64,000 bases of DNA from NCBI GenBank assembly GCA_963678705.1, contig OY783211.1, positions 14,832,603 to 14,896,602 on the forward strand, read 5' to 3'. How positions within the stretch are numbered: the first letter of the stretch is position 1; each line of letters starts with the position of its first letter. This DNA is from Panorpa germanica (Eukaryota > Arthropoda > Insecta > Mecoptera > Panorpidae). The notes below the pieces were generated by a model. It was not told where the DNA came from. It worked only from the letters and a program-made list of their open reading frames with translations, and made no database searches. The translations under genes and the position numbers were made by a program. Below, piece by piece: positions 1 through 15,300 of the stretch.

Positions 1-2440
1 CTTCATTTTCATTGGAGTCTATTTGTAATAATAATTTGACGGTATATTGCACACATTTTGGAAGCAAATCAATTTGATTTTTAACTACAGATATGCAGTT
101 ATTAACTCTCTCCTGAAAGTCTGTGTTAAAATTTAAACCCAAAGGTCGTAGTTTCTGAGCTAAAAATATTTCAACAATAATACAAGCTAATATTTGTAAC
201 TCTCGTAATCGGTAAGTAGCTGCAATATGTTTATAGTTAAAACTACGATCGTATTTATAAATATTTTGTTCTAAAACTTCTTCGTACTGCTGTGTAAATA
301 TTTTATTTGTAAATGCATTTTGGAAATTTTCTGAGTCATCCTCTAAATTAGTTATATTATATAAACAGGAATTGGAATTACTTTTTTGGAATGTTTTTGA
401 GATAAAAGTGTGTAAATTTTCTATTGAATTGAGTTGAGATACTGGATTATATTCTTTTGGTAGATGAATCGCAGTATATTGTAATTTAGGTACAGTATGA
501 TAAGTAACATTATCTAGTTTCGTCAATGGTGATGACGGGGACCTTATATTACTTGGATAGCTCGGGAAATCCGGGCTTTCCTCGGGTTGTTTAAATGTCA
601 AATCCTCAGAACTTCTTGTTAGTCTTGGAGATACTGAATGTTTTTTGTCACTGCTAAAATACATTCTGGGAGGTAATTTACCTTCAAACGGGCCTGCAGA
701 ATGTCTGGCTGGATGAGGGATATCAAATAGTTGTACAACTCCACCTTTACATAAAACGGAGTGCTTATCAACAAGAGAAAGGCAAACATTTTTAGCTTTG
801 ACAGCGGCATTCCCAGATAGCTTATACCCAAACGTTAAATCTATCCAATGATGTAGTCTTTCTGAGACATGCTGACTTTCTAAAGCCTCGCGATGTTTAG
901 CAATAAAATCTTCAGCACATGATGCCCACGCTGGTAATTCCAGGTCTGATAAATCTTCGTGAATACTCCTAAATACTGACGGGTCCGAGTAAAATTCAGG
1001 TATGCATTCATCTGGAGTCCATTCTTGTAATCTTTGTATTGAACTAGGATATTCGGCAGGGACCCATTTGCTTCTAACATGCTTTGTAAGAATTGCTTTC
1101 GGTGTTCGCCTTGCCATATAAACATAGTATGTTATATCAGATAAAATATCAGATACATGATGAGGAATCTGACTAACTGGTGAATCTAATACAGAAGTCG
1201 TTGTCGTAAAAGTAAGGTCCAGTTGACAATCACCTTTATTAAGTCTATATTTAGATTTTATCAAATCCCGCCAATTATTTCCGCATCTTGATGTAAAGTC
1301 TGTAACCCATGGCATAACATAATGATTACATGGTTCACCTTTCTTTCTACCCGCTAATTCGTTTAAAATCAATAAATAATCGTAATTACTAATTTGCCAA
1401 TTAACCCACTTTGTACTCAATGCTTTTAGACAATTACTGCACCGACATTTTTCTGTCGCAGACTTATTTTTAGTGCCAAAATTATAGAATTTTGTCTTTA
1501 TATTACTTATGTCATGTATATTACAAGATATATTTGGCATAACTTGTACCCAGAGATTTTCCGTTACGTAAATATCTTTTAATGTTATATTTCCCAATAC
1601 TAGGCCTCTGTCATGGAAACTTTTTAATATATTTAATAATTGATAAATAATAAACAATGGTTTATTATAAGTTAATTCCAATATTGCTGGACTATATGTA
1701 ATACAATCAAATAAATTATGCTCCACAAATTTGTCAAAAATAAGAAATATACAACTTTTAGTTTCAATTGGACATAAAATAGGGTATACATTACAATGTG
1801 GATCGAATTTTAAATTAGAATTTTCAATATTATTTTCTGTTTTATTAACAAAACGGCCACCATATATTCTACTAATAGTTTCCCTGAGTATTATATCATG
1901 TGTACTTGGATGTATTGAATGACTTTCTTTAGATTCAGAGGATTTATATAGCTTGTGAGCATTCTTCCATATGTTCTTATGATTAGATTGTGAAACATAA
2001 TGTAGTAATTGGCAAAATGATAAAGGAGGCTCCGTATTATCGGCCGCAGCATGACAACGGGGTAGTGGAATGACTTCGGTATTTTGTTTTTTGAATACCT
2101 GTAAGAAAGTGAAAAAGGTAATATGTTTAAATTAAAAAATAGAGTTAAAACTATCCGAAACTTATTTAAATTTTAAAATATATACAATTAAATTTATATG
2201 CTGTTATATTTATTTTACAGAGGGAATTCTTACACGGATGTACACTTTTGACCAAGAATCTGATATCTTTTCAATTGAAGACCAAATATCTGAACCATCA
2301 TACAATACAAAATCTGTCCACTCAAAATTTGATAATTTTTTTAACCATACATTATGCACAATAGCAATAAAACGATCACTTCTATCAGTTGGTTTTAATT
2401 GCTTTCTAGGAATTCCTAGTTCATGGGATATTAAATCCAT
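1..2440 (-). CDS. WDR81: WDR81 homologue, N-terminal part (pseudokinase + BEACH), cut by window edge
   Basis: Two exons are visible on the minus strand: 2440-2234 (69 codons, ending at donor GTAAGA) and 2098-1 (acceptor TTCTTACAG), open to the window edge, giving about 768 residues. The start ATG (2440-2438) follows an in-frame TAA. Residues about 200-330 carry a kinase-like segment with HDRGLVLGNITLKDIYV where a real kinase has its HRD loop, so it is probably inactive. Residues about 335-560 match the WDR81-type BEACH domain: FTSRCGNNWRDLI, then WTPDECIPEFYSDP near 428 and HHWIDLTFGYKLSGNAAV near 485. In other animals WDR81 works with WDR91 to restrain endosomal PI3-kinase activity and helps clear ubiquitinated aggregates; that role is inferred here by homology. 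The C-terminal WD40 propeller lies outside the window. No frameshift or stop was found in the visible part. Other BEACH proteins are less likely because the kinase-like N terminus and BEACH motifs fit WDR81 specifically. Confidence 0.93.
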
Positions 2441-3316
2441 TTTAGGTTAATGGGCGGATTTTATAACACAATATTATTAATTTATTATATCCACATAATT
2501 TAGAAAATTTAAATGTATTATATACATCAAAATGAATATAAAGAAAACCTATTTAATTGAATTTATATTATAATACAATTTTACACAACATTAGCACTTA
2601 ACACAAATGTCAAACTACTTGTCATTCTTATCAAAACTCATTTGACTTTTCAATTTCTTTATGCGTGAAATCTTGGATGGGATAGGAAACTTAAGCGAAG
2701 CACAATTGCAAAGCAAAGTTGGCCAGAGAATTTTATGTAGACCTCTGGTGTGACCAGTACATATTAAAATGTTAAAATCAAAGGTTTTAGTTGGTTGCGC
2801 TTGGTTAGGAACATAAATTTATAATATTAATTTATAAAGTAATTGTGTGTCTTTCTTAAATATCTAGTTGTGATAGTGATAATAAAATAAATATAAATTT
2901 AAAAATAAATGAGTTATATTTAATAAAATATATAAAAGAATTAAATCTTGGTGTTTAAATGTATGCATTTAAGACAGAAGTAAAACATAAGCAGCCATTT
3001 TTATTTTAGCAGCGTTTGGTTTGCTAAATGACTGCAAATAATATGGTAAAATATGTTATTAAATGTCTTTCTATAATTTTTTTTTTAATTTTCGTTACTA
3101 TTTCGTAGTGGTTTTATATAAACACTAGTATAGTCTGTGATAAACACGTTAATTCCTAGCATTCCGTATTAGTTCAAAGTAGATAGTTTTTTTTATATTG
3201 ATATATTTTCAATAATCTTATTATCATTTTTTTAAATTTTGTTTCAGAAATATAAAAAGGTTTGCTTGAAGTGATATAGAGAAGTTAATTGTTATACAGA
3301 TATTACAAATAACAAA
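2441..3316. promoter_or_regulatory. Shared 5' region between WDR81 (-) and RBBP6 (+)
   Basis: The 876 bp between the two divergent start codons should hold both promoters and 5' UTRs. The less AT-rich part at about 2630-2760 is the best place for a shared core promoter. A TTTCAG acceptor-like site ends at 3246, 70 nt before the RBBP6 ATG, and may close an intron in the 5' UTR. No TATA box or CpG island could be assigned with confidence. Confidence 0.5.
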
Positions 3317-6300
3317 ATGTCGGTCCATTATAAGTTTAAAAGTGCTCTTGAATACGATACTGTAGCATTTGATGGGTTGCATATATCGGTAAAAGATTTG
3401 AAAAAAGCAATCATACAGCAGAAAAGAATAGGAAAAACGACTGATTTTGATCTCCAGGTTACAAATGCTCAAACAAAAGAAGGTAAAAATAACGAAGTTT
3501 TGGTTTCGGGATATTATTTTCTTTACAAATATATATGTGTAAACATTTTAAAATGACAAACTAGCTAATTTGCAATATTTTTTCTAATAGTTTATACAGA
3601 TGACTCTGCACTAATAGCTAAGAATACATCACTCATTATTGCTCGTGTACCGCTTTCTCAGTCACAGAAAAAGTCATGGGAAGCGGGAAATACAGCCGGA
3701 ACAGGAGGAGCATCAGGAGGTTCTGTATTAGGTCAAAATCGTGGAGTTGATGGAGATACTGCAGCAGATCTTTCAAGAATGGTTGGTTCAGAAGAAGATA
3801 AAATAAAAGCTATGATGTCTCAAAGTACTCTCGACTATGACCCCAGCAAGTAAGTTCTTTTATTAGTTTGTATGTTTCTACAATAATTGCAATTAAAACT
3901 ACTAACGGTATTAGTGTTTTTAAAACTAAAAATATGTTTTTTTTTGCTCACGATGACAGATTTAAAAAGTAAGTAAATGCATGATCATAATGTAGCATAA
4001 TGTTAATTAAGGTTTATTTAATTAATAGTTGGTCTTTTATATGCAGTTATAGAACTTTCACCTGCGTTTGAATTTCTGTTATAAGTTAGTTAAGTTGATA
4101 GTCAATAGTTATCAAGTTAGATTTTAGATCTGATGTTTTAAAATAACGTTTACCATTTTTGTATTATTAGATTTACAAACTTATATGTACCCATGAATTG
4201 TTTTTGAATAGAATTTTTTAAAGTAAAACTAGATTAGTAGCACCTTTTTCTGGGAAAGGACTACTTCTATACGTATTCCACGTTTTACATGCATCTTATT
4301 TAATCGGTTATAGCAATGACATTAGAAGCAAGTTTTTGTTATAAGGTTTGCTATATATGGAGTGTATTACTAAATATTTTTTGTTACTACTATACGTACC
4401 GACACTTGCATCGCAGTCTGTCAAGTAACTGTATTATGAAATAGAATTCATATTTTCCCTGAAAGATATAATATAGTTGATTGTTAAGTGTGAAAATACA
4501 GGAATTTAATAAAGAAAACAACGTAAAATATCATTGACATAATAATAAAATTAAACAGAAATGTAATTTTAATTTTTGTTTCGTTTCATTATGTTTTATC
4601 TATAGACTAATCAATAAAATATTACTTTAGATAATATACTAATTTAAATAAAATATACTTTATAATATTATTTTCATAATGGTTTAATAATATTTAAATT
4701 GGCTTGAAGCTACATGTACACCTATATTATAAAGTCTATATCAGTTGAGTTCTTGAGGCGAAGTTTTGAGTTCTTGGACACTATTAGAAAAGTAATTAAA
4801 CATAATTTTATAAAAGGGAAAGTTTTTAATAATAATGTTTTGATATGCAATGTATTTGCATACAATTGTTCTGGAATTTAGTATATCTTATTTGGAATTG
4901 TTTAATTTGTGAATGTTTGTAATTTTTTAAATGTAATAATTACAACAGTATAAATACTGAATATTAATAAAATTTTGTAAAAATATACAGTTTATTTTTG
5001 TATAGTATTTATTCTGTATTTTTTTTTAATTTCGAACTTACAATTACATTGCTTTCTGTGTTTAAGTAAATATAAAATTACAATATTTTATCTTTGTTAT
5101 AGTTATCAAAAGGTTCGAGGTTCTAGTCAACAGGGTGAAGTCCCTCCGAATTATCGCTGTTATAAATGTCACCAGGCTGGTCATTGGATTAAAAATTGTC
5201 CTCAAGGAAGTGGAGTGGTACGCACAAAAATATTAGGTGATTTATTAATATTACTTACGTGTATGTTGTAATATTTATTTTTGTTTGCATAAAATAGGAA
5301 CCTATAGATAGTATCAAGCGAAGTACTGGAATACCAAGAAGTTTTATGGTTTCAGTTCAAGACGGAAGTGTACCTGGGGCAATGGTAACTCCTGGTGGAT
5401 TTGCTGTTTCAAGTGGAGAACAACAGTAAGAATTTTTTTACCGTCATATTTTTTATCTCATAACATTTATTTCTTTTACTAATTATATAAATATTATACA
5501 TAATTTTTTTTTATAGTTCCAATCTCACTGCCGATCCACTTAAAGATTTTGCACATGAAGCGAAAATTGTCAAACCTGACATTCCGGAAGATCTTCTTTG
5601 CAAAATTTGTACTGATTTATTAACGGACGCAGTAATGATACCATGCTGTGGAAATTCTTTTTGTGATGAATGTATGTTTTAATAAATTATTGTTGTAGTT
5701 TAAAAGTTGAATTACTACTAATTTGAATGTTATTTATGCAACTAGGTATAAGGATGGCTTTGCTGGAATCTCCAGACCATGAGTGTCCAGATTGTAAAGA
5801 TAAAGAAATTTCACCTGGTACGCTTATTCCCAATAGATTTTTAAGAAATTCAGTTACGGCTTTCAGGGCACAAACTGGATACCAAAAAACTAGGAAGTAT
5901 GAACCCAAAACAAACAAATCATCAGGTGAGCGTGGTTTTAATTTTATTATGCTTAGTAGCCAATCAGTTTACTTTGTAGAAAGAAATAATATGAATTGTA
6001 TACCTATATTATTTTTATGAGTTTTTAAAGCAATAAATAAATATATGAATGTAGTTATATTGTTATTTTATTTAGATGACTTAAATTATGAAGTCTTTTG
6101 TATAATGTTTGGCTTTTTAAAAAAAAAAAAATAGTAATTAAAATTTATTATATAATATGACATGTGCAAATTAATATAAACTAATTTGATATTTCTTAAA
6201 AGAATAAAATGAAGTGACAGTATATATATTTATAAATATTAATTCTATATGTATATATATAAGATGCAGGTTTTGGAATTGTGTTTTGAATTCGTATTTT

Positions 6301-9300
6301 AATTGTTTGAAAAATATTAGTTGATTTTAGTTTTGAATTCAGTAAAGAAGAAGAATTAACCGCGCAAATATAATTATTTATTTCGTTTTATGATGGATGT
6401 AAAAAGAAATGAAACATATTTTTTTACTTTGATAATTTATATTATTTTTAATTTTTAGTCAGTGCCCTATTTATATAATATTAACTTACATGTATGTAAA
6501 ACTCAAGAAAGGAAGAAATTTGTGCAGATATATGTAATAAACTATCTCTAATATTGTTTAATAATAAGTGATTGATTATATTTTTGTATAAAATTTATCG
6601 CCATTTGCTGTTGTAGTGATTATTAAATTAAATTGAATTTGTGTATATGACTCTTTACAGTAAGAAAGAGTTAAGAGTTTGTCAGTTGATATTTTTTTGT
6701 GCGTGAATAAAATTTAAAAAGCTCAAATGAGCTGTCATTTACTCGGCATAACAGAAAAATATATTCTAACTTAAACTAAAAAAATTCAAAAGCTCAACAT
6801 AACTCTTAACTCAAAATTATTAATTATTTTCAGTGGAATTAAAATCTGAAGTAATATTTGATGCAGAAAATCCAACTTCAACATTGCCTGTGAAATCAGA
6901 AGAAATTAAACCAATCGTAAAGGTTGATAATGATTTAAACATGGTGGTCTTTAAACAAGAAAGTTCTGAGACTGAAGACATATCAGTAGAGAACAAATCA
7001 AAAGATAACGCAAGATCAGATGGTGATAACGCAGATTTAAAGCAGTCTGATGAAATTATAAAAAGTACTGTAATATCAGAAGCAGATTCTACACAAAATG
7101 TGAAATTATTAAAAGTCGTTGAAAAGGAAGAAATCAAAGAACAAAAAGATAAGAGTCCCAAATTTTCTGATCCAGAAGAAGGTATTTATTTTTAGTCCTA
7201 TTTTAGTCGCATATTTCGGTTTTAAAATTCAATTTTAACGCTCCCGTTTGCTCCTATAATTTAAGAACCTGCTGATGACGATCTGGACAACGATCGTCCA
7301 CCTGGTGTAGAAGCCGATTCCGATGCAGATGATGAAGATAATATTACGATTACCTTGCCACCTCCTCATTTTCAAAACAGAGGAAACTTAAGAAATGGTA
7401 ATTATTTTTATACGAATATATTGAATGGAAATTGAATATTTGTAAATAATTTTGCTTTTAACAGTTTTAATGGTAATTGATTCATATATTTTGTTTTCAG
7501 GAGGACCTAGGCATATGCGGCCATTTTTAAGACCGCCTGGAGTAGAAACACCTCCGCACAGAAATCATCCTGTAATCGTAAGTCTGTTATAGTTTAAAAA
7601 AATTACAATTAATATTTACGAACGCTCTATAATATATTGCTTACATCTTTTACAACAGTCGAGAATATCGCCTCCAACTAATCCCGCTGTTCTTATGGCA
7701 ACTAATGAAGATCGTCCAGGTACGCCAACGGTTGATGAACAAGAATCTTATTTACCAGGAGCAAATACAAATCCTAATGTACATCCACCTAGTGTTGTAT
7801 CTCATGGACCAAGCGGACTTCATCATGGAGATCAAAATCAAGTACATCACCATCACCATCAAGTAGGTGGAGGGATGATGCCGCCACCAGTAAATCATCC
7901 TCCAGGGCCAACTGGGCAAATGATGATACGAGGACCTCCACCACCACAAAATCAAATGCACGGTTCATCACTTGGGCCTCTAGGTCCTCATGCACATGTG
8001 CCTATGCAAGCACAAGGACCACCGCCTGATTTATATCAACATCCGCATGGTCACCCACCACCCCATCAACATTATGGAGGTCACCCTCCTCCAGGACACT
8101 ACCCACCTCCTGGGGGTCCAAGACCCGACTACAATCCACATATTCCGTAAGTATTTTAATAGTTATGAATTTCAATTATTAAAGTTAATATCAATTATTA
8201 AAATTAATTTATTTGTAGTCAATATATACCCTCTCAACATTATGATACCAGAGCTCCACCGCCTGGGGTTCCATATGGCCGAGGCAGAGGTGTACCATCT
8301 TATCGGGGCGGATATGAACCGAGAGGACCGCGACCTGTGCACCCTGGATACGGGGAACATCATCAAGCTCCTCCAATAATCAGAACTATTGGAACTGCTG
8401 GGTATTTATTTTATTCTTTATTATTTGAATAAATGTCAAAACTAAAATATTAATTCTATTTGAAATATTTTTTAGAGTTATCGATGACCCTCTTGAAGCT
8501 TTTAATCGCATGCTTCGTGAGAAAGATGAACGGGATCGAAGACTTCGTGAAGAAAGAGACAGACGCCGAGATGAACGACGCGGCCGTTCTAGGTCTTCTT
8601 CATATTCAAGGAGTTCATCTAGTTCTAGATCAAGGTCGAGATCTAGATCTTATTCTAGGTATGAAACGAACTATTATATCATCGCAATTTGTATTATCTA
8701 TTGCTTAATTTTTTTTATTCAATTGATCTTGTTTTGTAGGTCTCGCTCTGCACCTAGAAAGCATTCTAGATCTCCCAGAAGAAGATCTAGATCGCCAAGG
8801 AAACACTCACGAACCAGAAGCCGCACGAAGTCTTTCAGTATTAGCAGGTGTGTACCACTGTACGTTAAGTTGTTATTGTAGTAATCGCAATAATATTGAA
8901 AAGAAAAACACTCTACTCAATTTTAGGTACAATTTAGTAATTAATTTAAATTAAATTACAGGTCTCGTTCTTATTCACGGTCAATTTCTCCACGTGGTGA
9001 TCATTCGCCCAGACGTCACCAAAGATACAGATCTCCTTTAAGAACGCCTCCAAGGTTGGTATTAATTATTAATTAATAATTTCATTAGTTATAGTAGTGC
9101 AACTTGAGGCTACATCATAAATCAGTAATATTTTTACTCGTATGTTTTAATTATACAAATAATAATACAAAAACAAAAACTCTTAAGCGTATGTAACGTA
9201 TCATATCATATTTTCTGACAATATATTTTATTTGTTTCTCATTTGGAACATCCGTATCCATTATTACTGAAGCTTATATAAATTTTCTAACAATTTCTTT

Positions 9301-12300
9301 TATTACAGGTATCAATATAAAGATTCAAATCGTGGGCATCACCAGCAACATCACGATCATGGTCGCGGTAACCATACGCCGTCTCTACAACACAAAAGTC
9401 ACAAAGGTCATAACAATCATCGTAATGACTATCACCGTAATAATCGCGACTTTTCACCCCGGTCACCACCTCAGACTGGTATTTCTTCTTATTATGATAA
9501 TCATTCGCATTCTGGTGGTCACCATAACATCGGCCACGGCCATACTTCACATCCTGATAGTGTGAATACCTATCACATGCCACGCGGTGGAGGTAGAGGT
9601 CGTGGTCGAGGAGGTTATAGAGGTGGTATAGGAACAAATAATGGAATGATGCATAATACACATGGTGGAGATTATGGAAACAATTATGGAGACACTGGAG
9701 GAACAAATTCTGGACAAGGACATGGTGGAGGACCTATATCAAATCCGCATGGTCAAGGATATGGAAGGTATTTATCTATTAATTTCTCATATATCATAAA
9801 ATTTATAATATTTTTTATTACTTTATTTCCCTTAGATATATGTTATTATGTTTTATTTTTTATCACTCAAAGAATATTATAATTTACACAATTTATATCT
9901 TTATTTTTGTTAACTAGATGTTTCACTGGTAAATCATGTTTATTTTCTTTTAAATCTATTGTGTCTTGAATCTATTCCAACTATAATATTTTATATATCA
10001 TACCACTAAGTTTTATCTATATAAGAAATACGTATTTTAAATGTCTGATATCTAAGTTAACGTTGTTTGAGCAAAGCAAATTAAATTCGAGGACATAATA
10101 TCTAAATTGAAAAATAATGTTACGTTATTTCCAAAATGTAATGTGCTGATATATAAAATGTTATAACAACATTATGGTTTTGGATGTAAGCATGCGTGAA
10201 ATTCTTATTTAACGAAGTTAATTATGTATTGTGTATTATATTTCATTATGAAATTTAATATAATATTCTAATGTTTATATATGCAATTTTACAGAAGTAT
10301 AATTATACGTTTTTCTAATCTTATAGAGATTCGTCGCTCAAATACGTAGTAAATTTTTAATTAGTACAGCTAACTATTAAGTCCCTAATTGTAATATATT
10401 TTATGTTAAATTATTTTAGAAATAATGTAAATCAGCTGCCAAAAAAACTTCCTAATTCCAGTAATTAAAAACTTATTCAAATAACTAAGAAATAAAAATT
10501 TTAATCTTAAATTTGTCAAATATAATACGACATTTGTCATAAACTAGAACGCGATGTAACTTTTTGGAGAGCATAATTTTTTCGTTACATCGTCAAAAAA
10601 ATTGTTACCTTGATAACATTTGTGTACGAATACAATCTTGAATGTTAACCAATTTTTCATTATAGATAATGAATTTTTAAAAATGTATAAGTTTTTTATT
10701 ACATGGAATTATTATTCCTAAAACTGTCTATAATATTTGGCGGAAATGTTAAAAATGTGATATACTCTGTGATGAAAATTATGTTTTTGTTAATTTTATA
10801 GTCAATCTTTTAAATGTATTGTTATTATTTGTAGTATTAAAATGCAGTATTTGTAAATTTTGAAATACTATAGAATTTATAACAAACAATTAAAATTTCG
10901 TTAAAAATGATGTATATTTTTTATTAATAATTATTTTACGTTATTAATATATTTTGAGGAATAAGGGTTTAACTGTCTTTACGTAATCTAGATAGTTACA
11001 ATTGTTCACTTTAATTATAAATTTGCGACCTTAGGTTTAGGTGACCTATTCTCTTTTAATTTTGAATTCAATATTATGCTTTTCTGAGTCATGTATAAAA
11101 TGACATTTGATACTAGACTAGCTTCTAATTTGAATAATTCCGAGCATTTTTTAGTTGGTATTTCTTTATTCGTTGGAGGTAAAGGGGTTATTTTAACGTA
11201 TCTGTTACATATTTCAAAAACTAATATCTGATGCTGCGTTAATAGAGTTGCCTACTTTTTTAAAGCCAGGCGTTTTTATCTTCAAATAAATAAATAGATT
11301 ATCGAGCTAGATGTTCAGTCAAGTGAATAAATTTAAAATTATTTATTATAAAAAGAATGTGTATAAAACAATCCTAAAGATTTTATTTTAATATATAATG
11401 GAAAATATAAATTTAGGTCAAGTAAAGTCTAGTTTAAAAATATATTTTAGAAACATCATTCGGTAAAAACCATTATACTCTTAAAATTCATATATCCATT
11501 TTATTTATATAAAAATAGAATTTTATAAATTGTGGCTATAATGTAAATCTATCTCTGTTTCAATTTAGTAAAATATATAGGGGTTGTTAGAAAGAGATAC
11601 GTAGCAGTTACAGCTGGGACTTTAATGTGTTTATATATAGAAGTATAATCTCTATGTTGGTTTGCATCAGGTGCTGGAGTATAATACATTAAATCTATGT
11701 ACATTACTTTGAAAAGAATTAATAAGATAGCGAGCAGAATTAGTTTGCAAGAGGAATTTAGAATTGAATGATTTTATTTTCCTTTGTTTATATTCTTACG
11801 AAAAAGAAATGTGTATACACAAGAGTGAATCTCAGGGTTATATTTTATTTAGGCGTTATCTTGTCAAAATTTCAATAAATCTTTTCACAATTCAATTGAA
11901 AATTAACAACTGAATCAATTTTTCGTAACTATTTCAGTTGTTGAACGACATTTGCAAAAATCCCATAGAAAATTCCAGAATTCAGATTTTCCAGAATTTA
12001 CCAATTTTTTGGGCAAATTTTCCAATTACTATTACGAAAATTTGAAAAAAAAAATTAGCCTTTTAGATATTTTTTGTTAGTTACTATTTTCTAAAATATA
12101 TTACGAGTAGCAAATAAATTTGCACTTGCAAGTGCCGTGAAATTTAAAGAGAGAACTATTACGTTAATTTTAAAGTACACACACTGACGTCACGTTTCTT
12201 AAGTCTCTTCTACTTTATAGATATTATGCAAATGACATCTATAAATTAATGGATGATTTAATATTTTGTTTGTTATTAAAAAAGCAATATTGTTTATTTT

Positions 12301-15300
12301 CATAAATATGTACAATACATATCATATAAGCACTACGTTTGTAATTTAATAGTTCATTTCATAACGTTTAATAAGCCACAAATAATTATCAAATAACCTA
12401 CCCCAACATAATGAATCACGTACAGTATAACGTGGAATTCACTTTGACGTCTAAGTTTTATACAGTTATGTGTTTTATATTTATATATAAAATTATTATT
12501 ATTATTTATATTTAATTTTATATATTTTTTAAATTAAAAAAACGGTGTATGTATGTTTTAGATTCAACAAATTCAGCAAAGTAATGATTTTAACTTGAAT
12601 ACTTAAAGCGCCTGATATAAATGCAACGATAGTTACAATAAATACTATTTTAATTGTTTTTATAATGGTTTTTATTCGAATATTATAACTAATACTTGAA
12701 TAGTAAATTAGAAATAATTTTCTATAAGATTTATAATTGGGAAAAATGCATTTCTTTAAAATTTTAATTATTTAAAATAATAATAATGTGTATAAAATAT
12801 ATTTTTAACTACATATTAATCGTGGAACATCTGTAAAAATATCTGTATATATTATATATAAATAGTAATCATATAGTTCATATTTCGAGAGTTCGTCGGC
12901 GATTAATGCTTAAAACAAGTTGTACTGTATAAATCTGCGATACTCTGGGGCGAAAGCACTGTCTTACTTATTTTTTGTAATCACCGTGGCAGCGTAGATT
13001 TATGCAACTCTTATAACTTATTTTAGGCATGGGTCGTCTCTGAACTATCATAATATGAACTATATATTATATCCGCTCTACAAATATGTAGAACGTGTAT
13101 TCGTTTTAATGAATATCAATTCAGCAATTGTATTGAGATTATAACGAAGAGTAAAATATCAAATGTTAGAGGGTAAATTTTTACATTTCATTTAAAAAGA
13201 AAATAACATCTTTCGACTAAAAACAAAATGAATCAGAAAAAATGTTGTACTGGGGTTTAATATTCTCTAACTTAATATTATTCTGTAGTATAAATTACAG
13301 ATAATTACATGATAATCAGTACTAAGTCAGCGAATATTTTTTTAAATTTTTTTCTGGCTACATTGGCTATTATTTTATACTCTTATTTTATTGAAGTGTC
13401 TTCACTTATTTGCAATTTGCAAAATGCTATTTGAAAGAGATGTTTTAAAGTTTATTAAAGAGTAAATTTTTTATAAGAATATTTAGAGCTGTGATGTATT
13501 ATAATTTATTTTTTATAATTACTTTTATTTAGTCTTAACTGTTGATATTTATTTCTTGTGCAATTTTGTGTGGGTTTTTTCATGTACATTTTTTAAAAGA
13601 CTGTTTTATTTACATATATTGTAAATACTCGTAGTTTATATAATATTTATTTATGTGACAATATTTTATAGAAATTGAATGAAATATTTTTAATGTAACT
13701 TACGGAAAATATTTTTTATAAATAAGTCTGAAATATATTTTTATTTAAATATTCTAAAGTTTCTATTAATAGAAAATTTAAATAAGATACGAAAGTGGTA
13801 ATACTAATATTTTTTGATTCGGTGTCATATAAAAATAGTGATAAGAAGACAAAATGTGAAGACATATTTTTGGGAAATATTCTAATTTCAATGATGGTGG
13901 TTTTACATATTTGTTTTTCCTTTCTAACAATAATGCGCGATTATTCTATTAGCCTTAGTTGCTAACTTTTTTTTCATTTTTATATTTTAATAGCACATAA
14001 TGAATACTATTATTGGTTTAAAATTAAACTCTTGTATTTTATGGTTATATAAAATCTTTGTTTAGTTATCTATTTTCTGGCTCATTAGCATTTTGTCCTT
14101 ATATGTAAATATTCTACTTTTTAAGTATATCGTGAATTTTAAGGTTTAGTTTTTTTTGGTTTATCTTAAGATTAATTTGTCAATACTTTTTGTAATTGTT
14201 TTTCTGTTTGCCTATCTAAGAGTTTAATAAATAGACTTTAATATTTCTGAAATTTAAATATTTTTGTACAGTATATAATCTCAAAAAACAATAAAATAAT
14301 AATGAATGTTATGGAAAGAAATTGATGAATACAGTGGTAAAGTTAGTATCTGAAAATCGTTATAATCTAATAAATTCTAAATTTAAATATTGAAATAATA
14401 AGGTAGGGTGAAATATTACTAAATGAACTTAAGCATATTTATATCAGACCTATTTATTTAAATATTACGCCTTGTACATAAGAATCATTCAATAATTGTA
14501 AATATATTTGTAATATATAATATTCCTCTATATGATAATATTTAGAATGTAAATATTATGTAGGAGGATTGTTGTTATTCCTAATTTTGTATAATTTTTC
14601 TAATTTTTGTTTGTATGTTGTTTTTTATATAATAATTATTTTGTAATATTGTAAAATTATTTATACCTTAAGTTAATAATATTAATTTATATTTATTATG
14701 AGACATAGTGATTTTAGATTCGAATTCAAACTCAAGTGATAATATCATGTGATAAAATAATAACTGAAAGACTAAAAAAATAGTATTTAATAGTGTACAA
14801 AAAATACTGCTGTTTATGTATTTTTATAAAAAAAAAACAAAATGAAAAAAATATATACCAGTTAAAAATTTATTTTTAGTATTTTATTACTGGAATTATG
14901 AAAGATAAAATTGAAAAAAAAAGTCAAATGTATTATTTTAGAAAAAATTTTTGAAGAAAGAAGAATTAGTTGCAGCTTCTAGAAGACGTTAATAGAAGAC
15001 GAAGAATTTGAAGATTTTTTTCTTTCCTTCATGATCATTCCTTTCCTTAAAAAGTCTAGTTTTATTATCTGTCAATTTTTATTATTTTCGATAGGAATTC
15101 GTGATATATATTACTGTAAGGATTTTCACAAACTTGTCTTTTAGAAGAATTCTCTCCTTTCGTTAATTTGTACATTTCTGTGCAACTTTCTACAGTTATT
15201 AGTTTTAGAATTATAAGTGCACTACGATTGTCACACATCCGGAATATGATATCTTACTGATATACGAATACGATTCCAGGTATTTTAATTTAAATTACGT

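Noticed and set aside
2238-2450. Plus-strand ORF over the first WDR81 exon
   Set aside because: Shadow of the minus-strand coding exon, which has homology and a splice donor.
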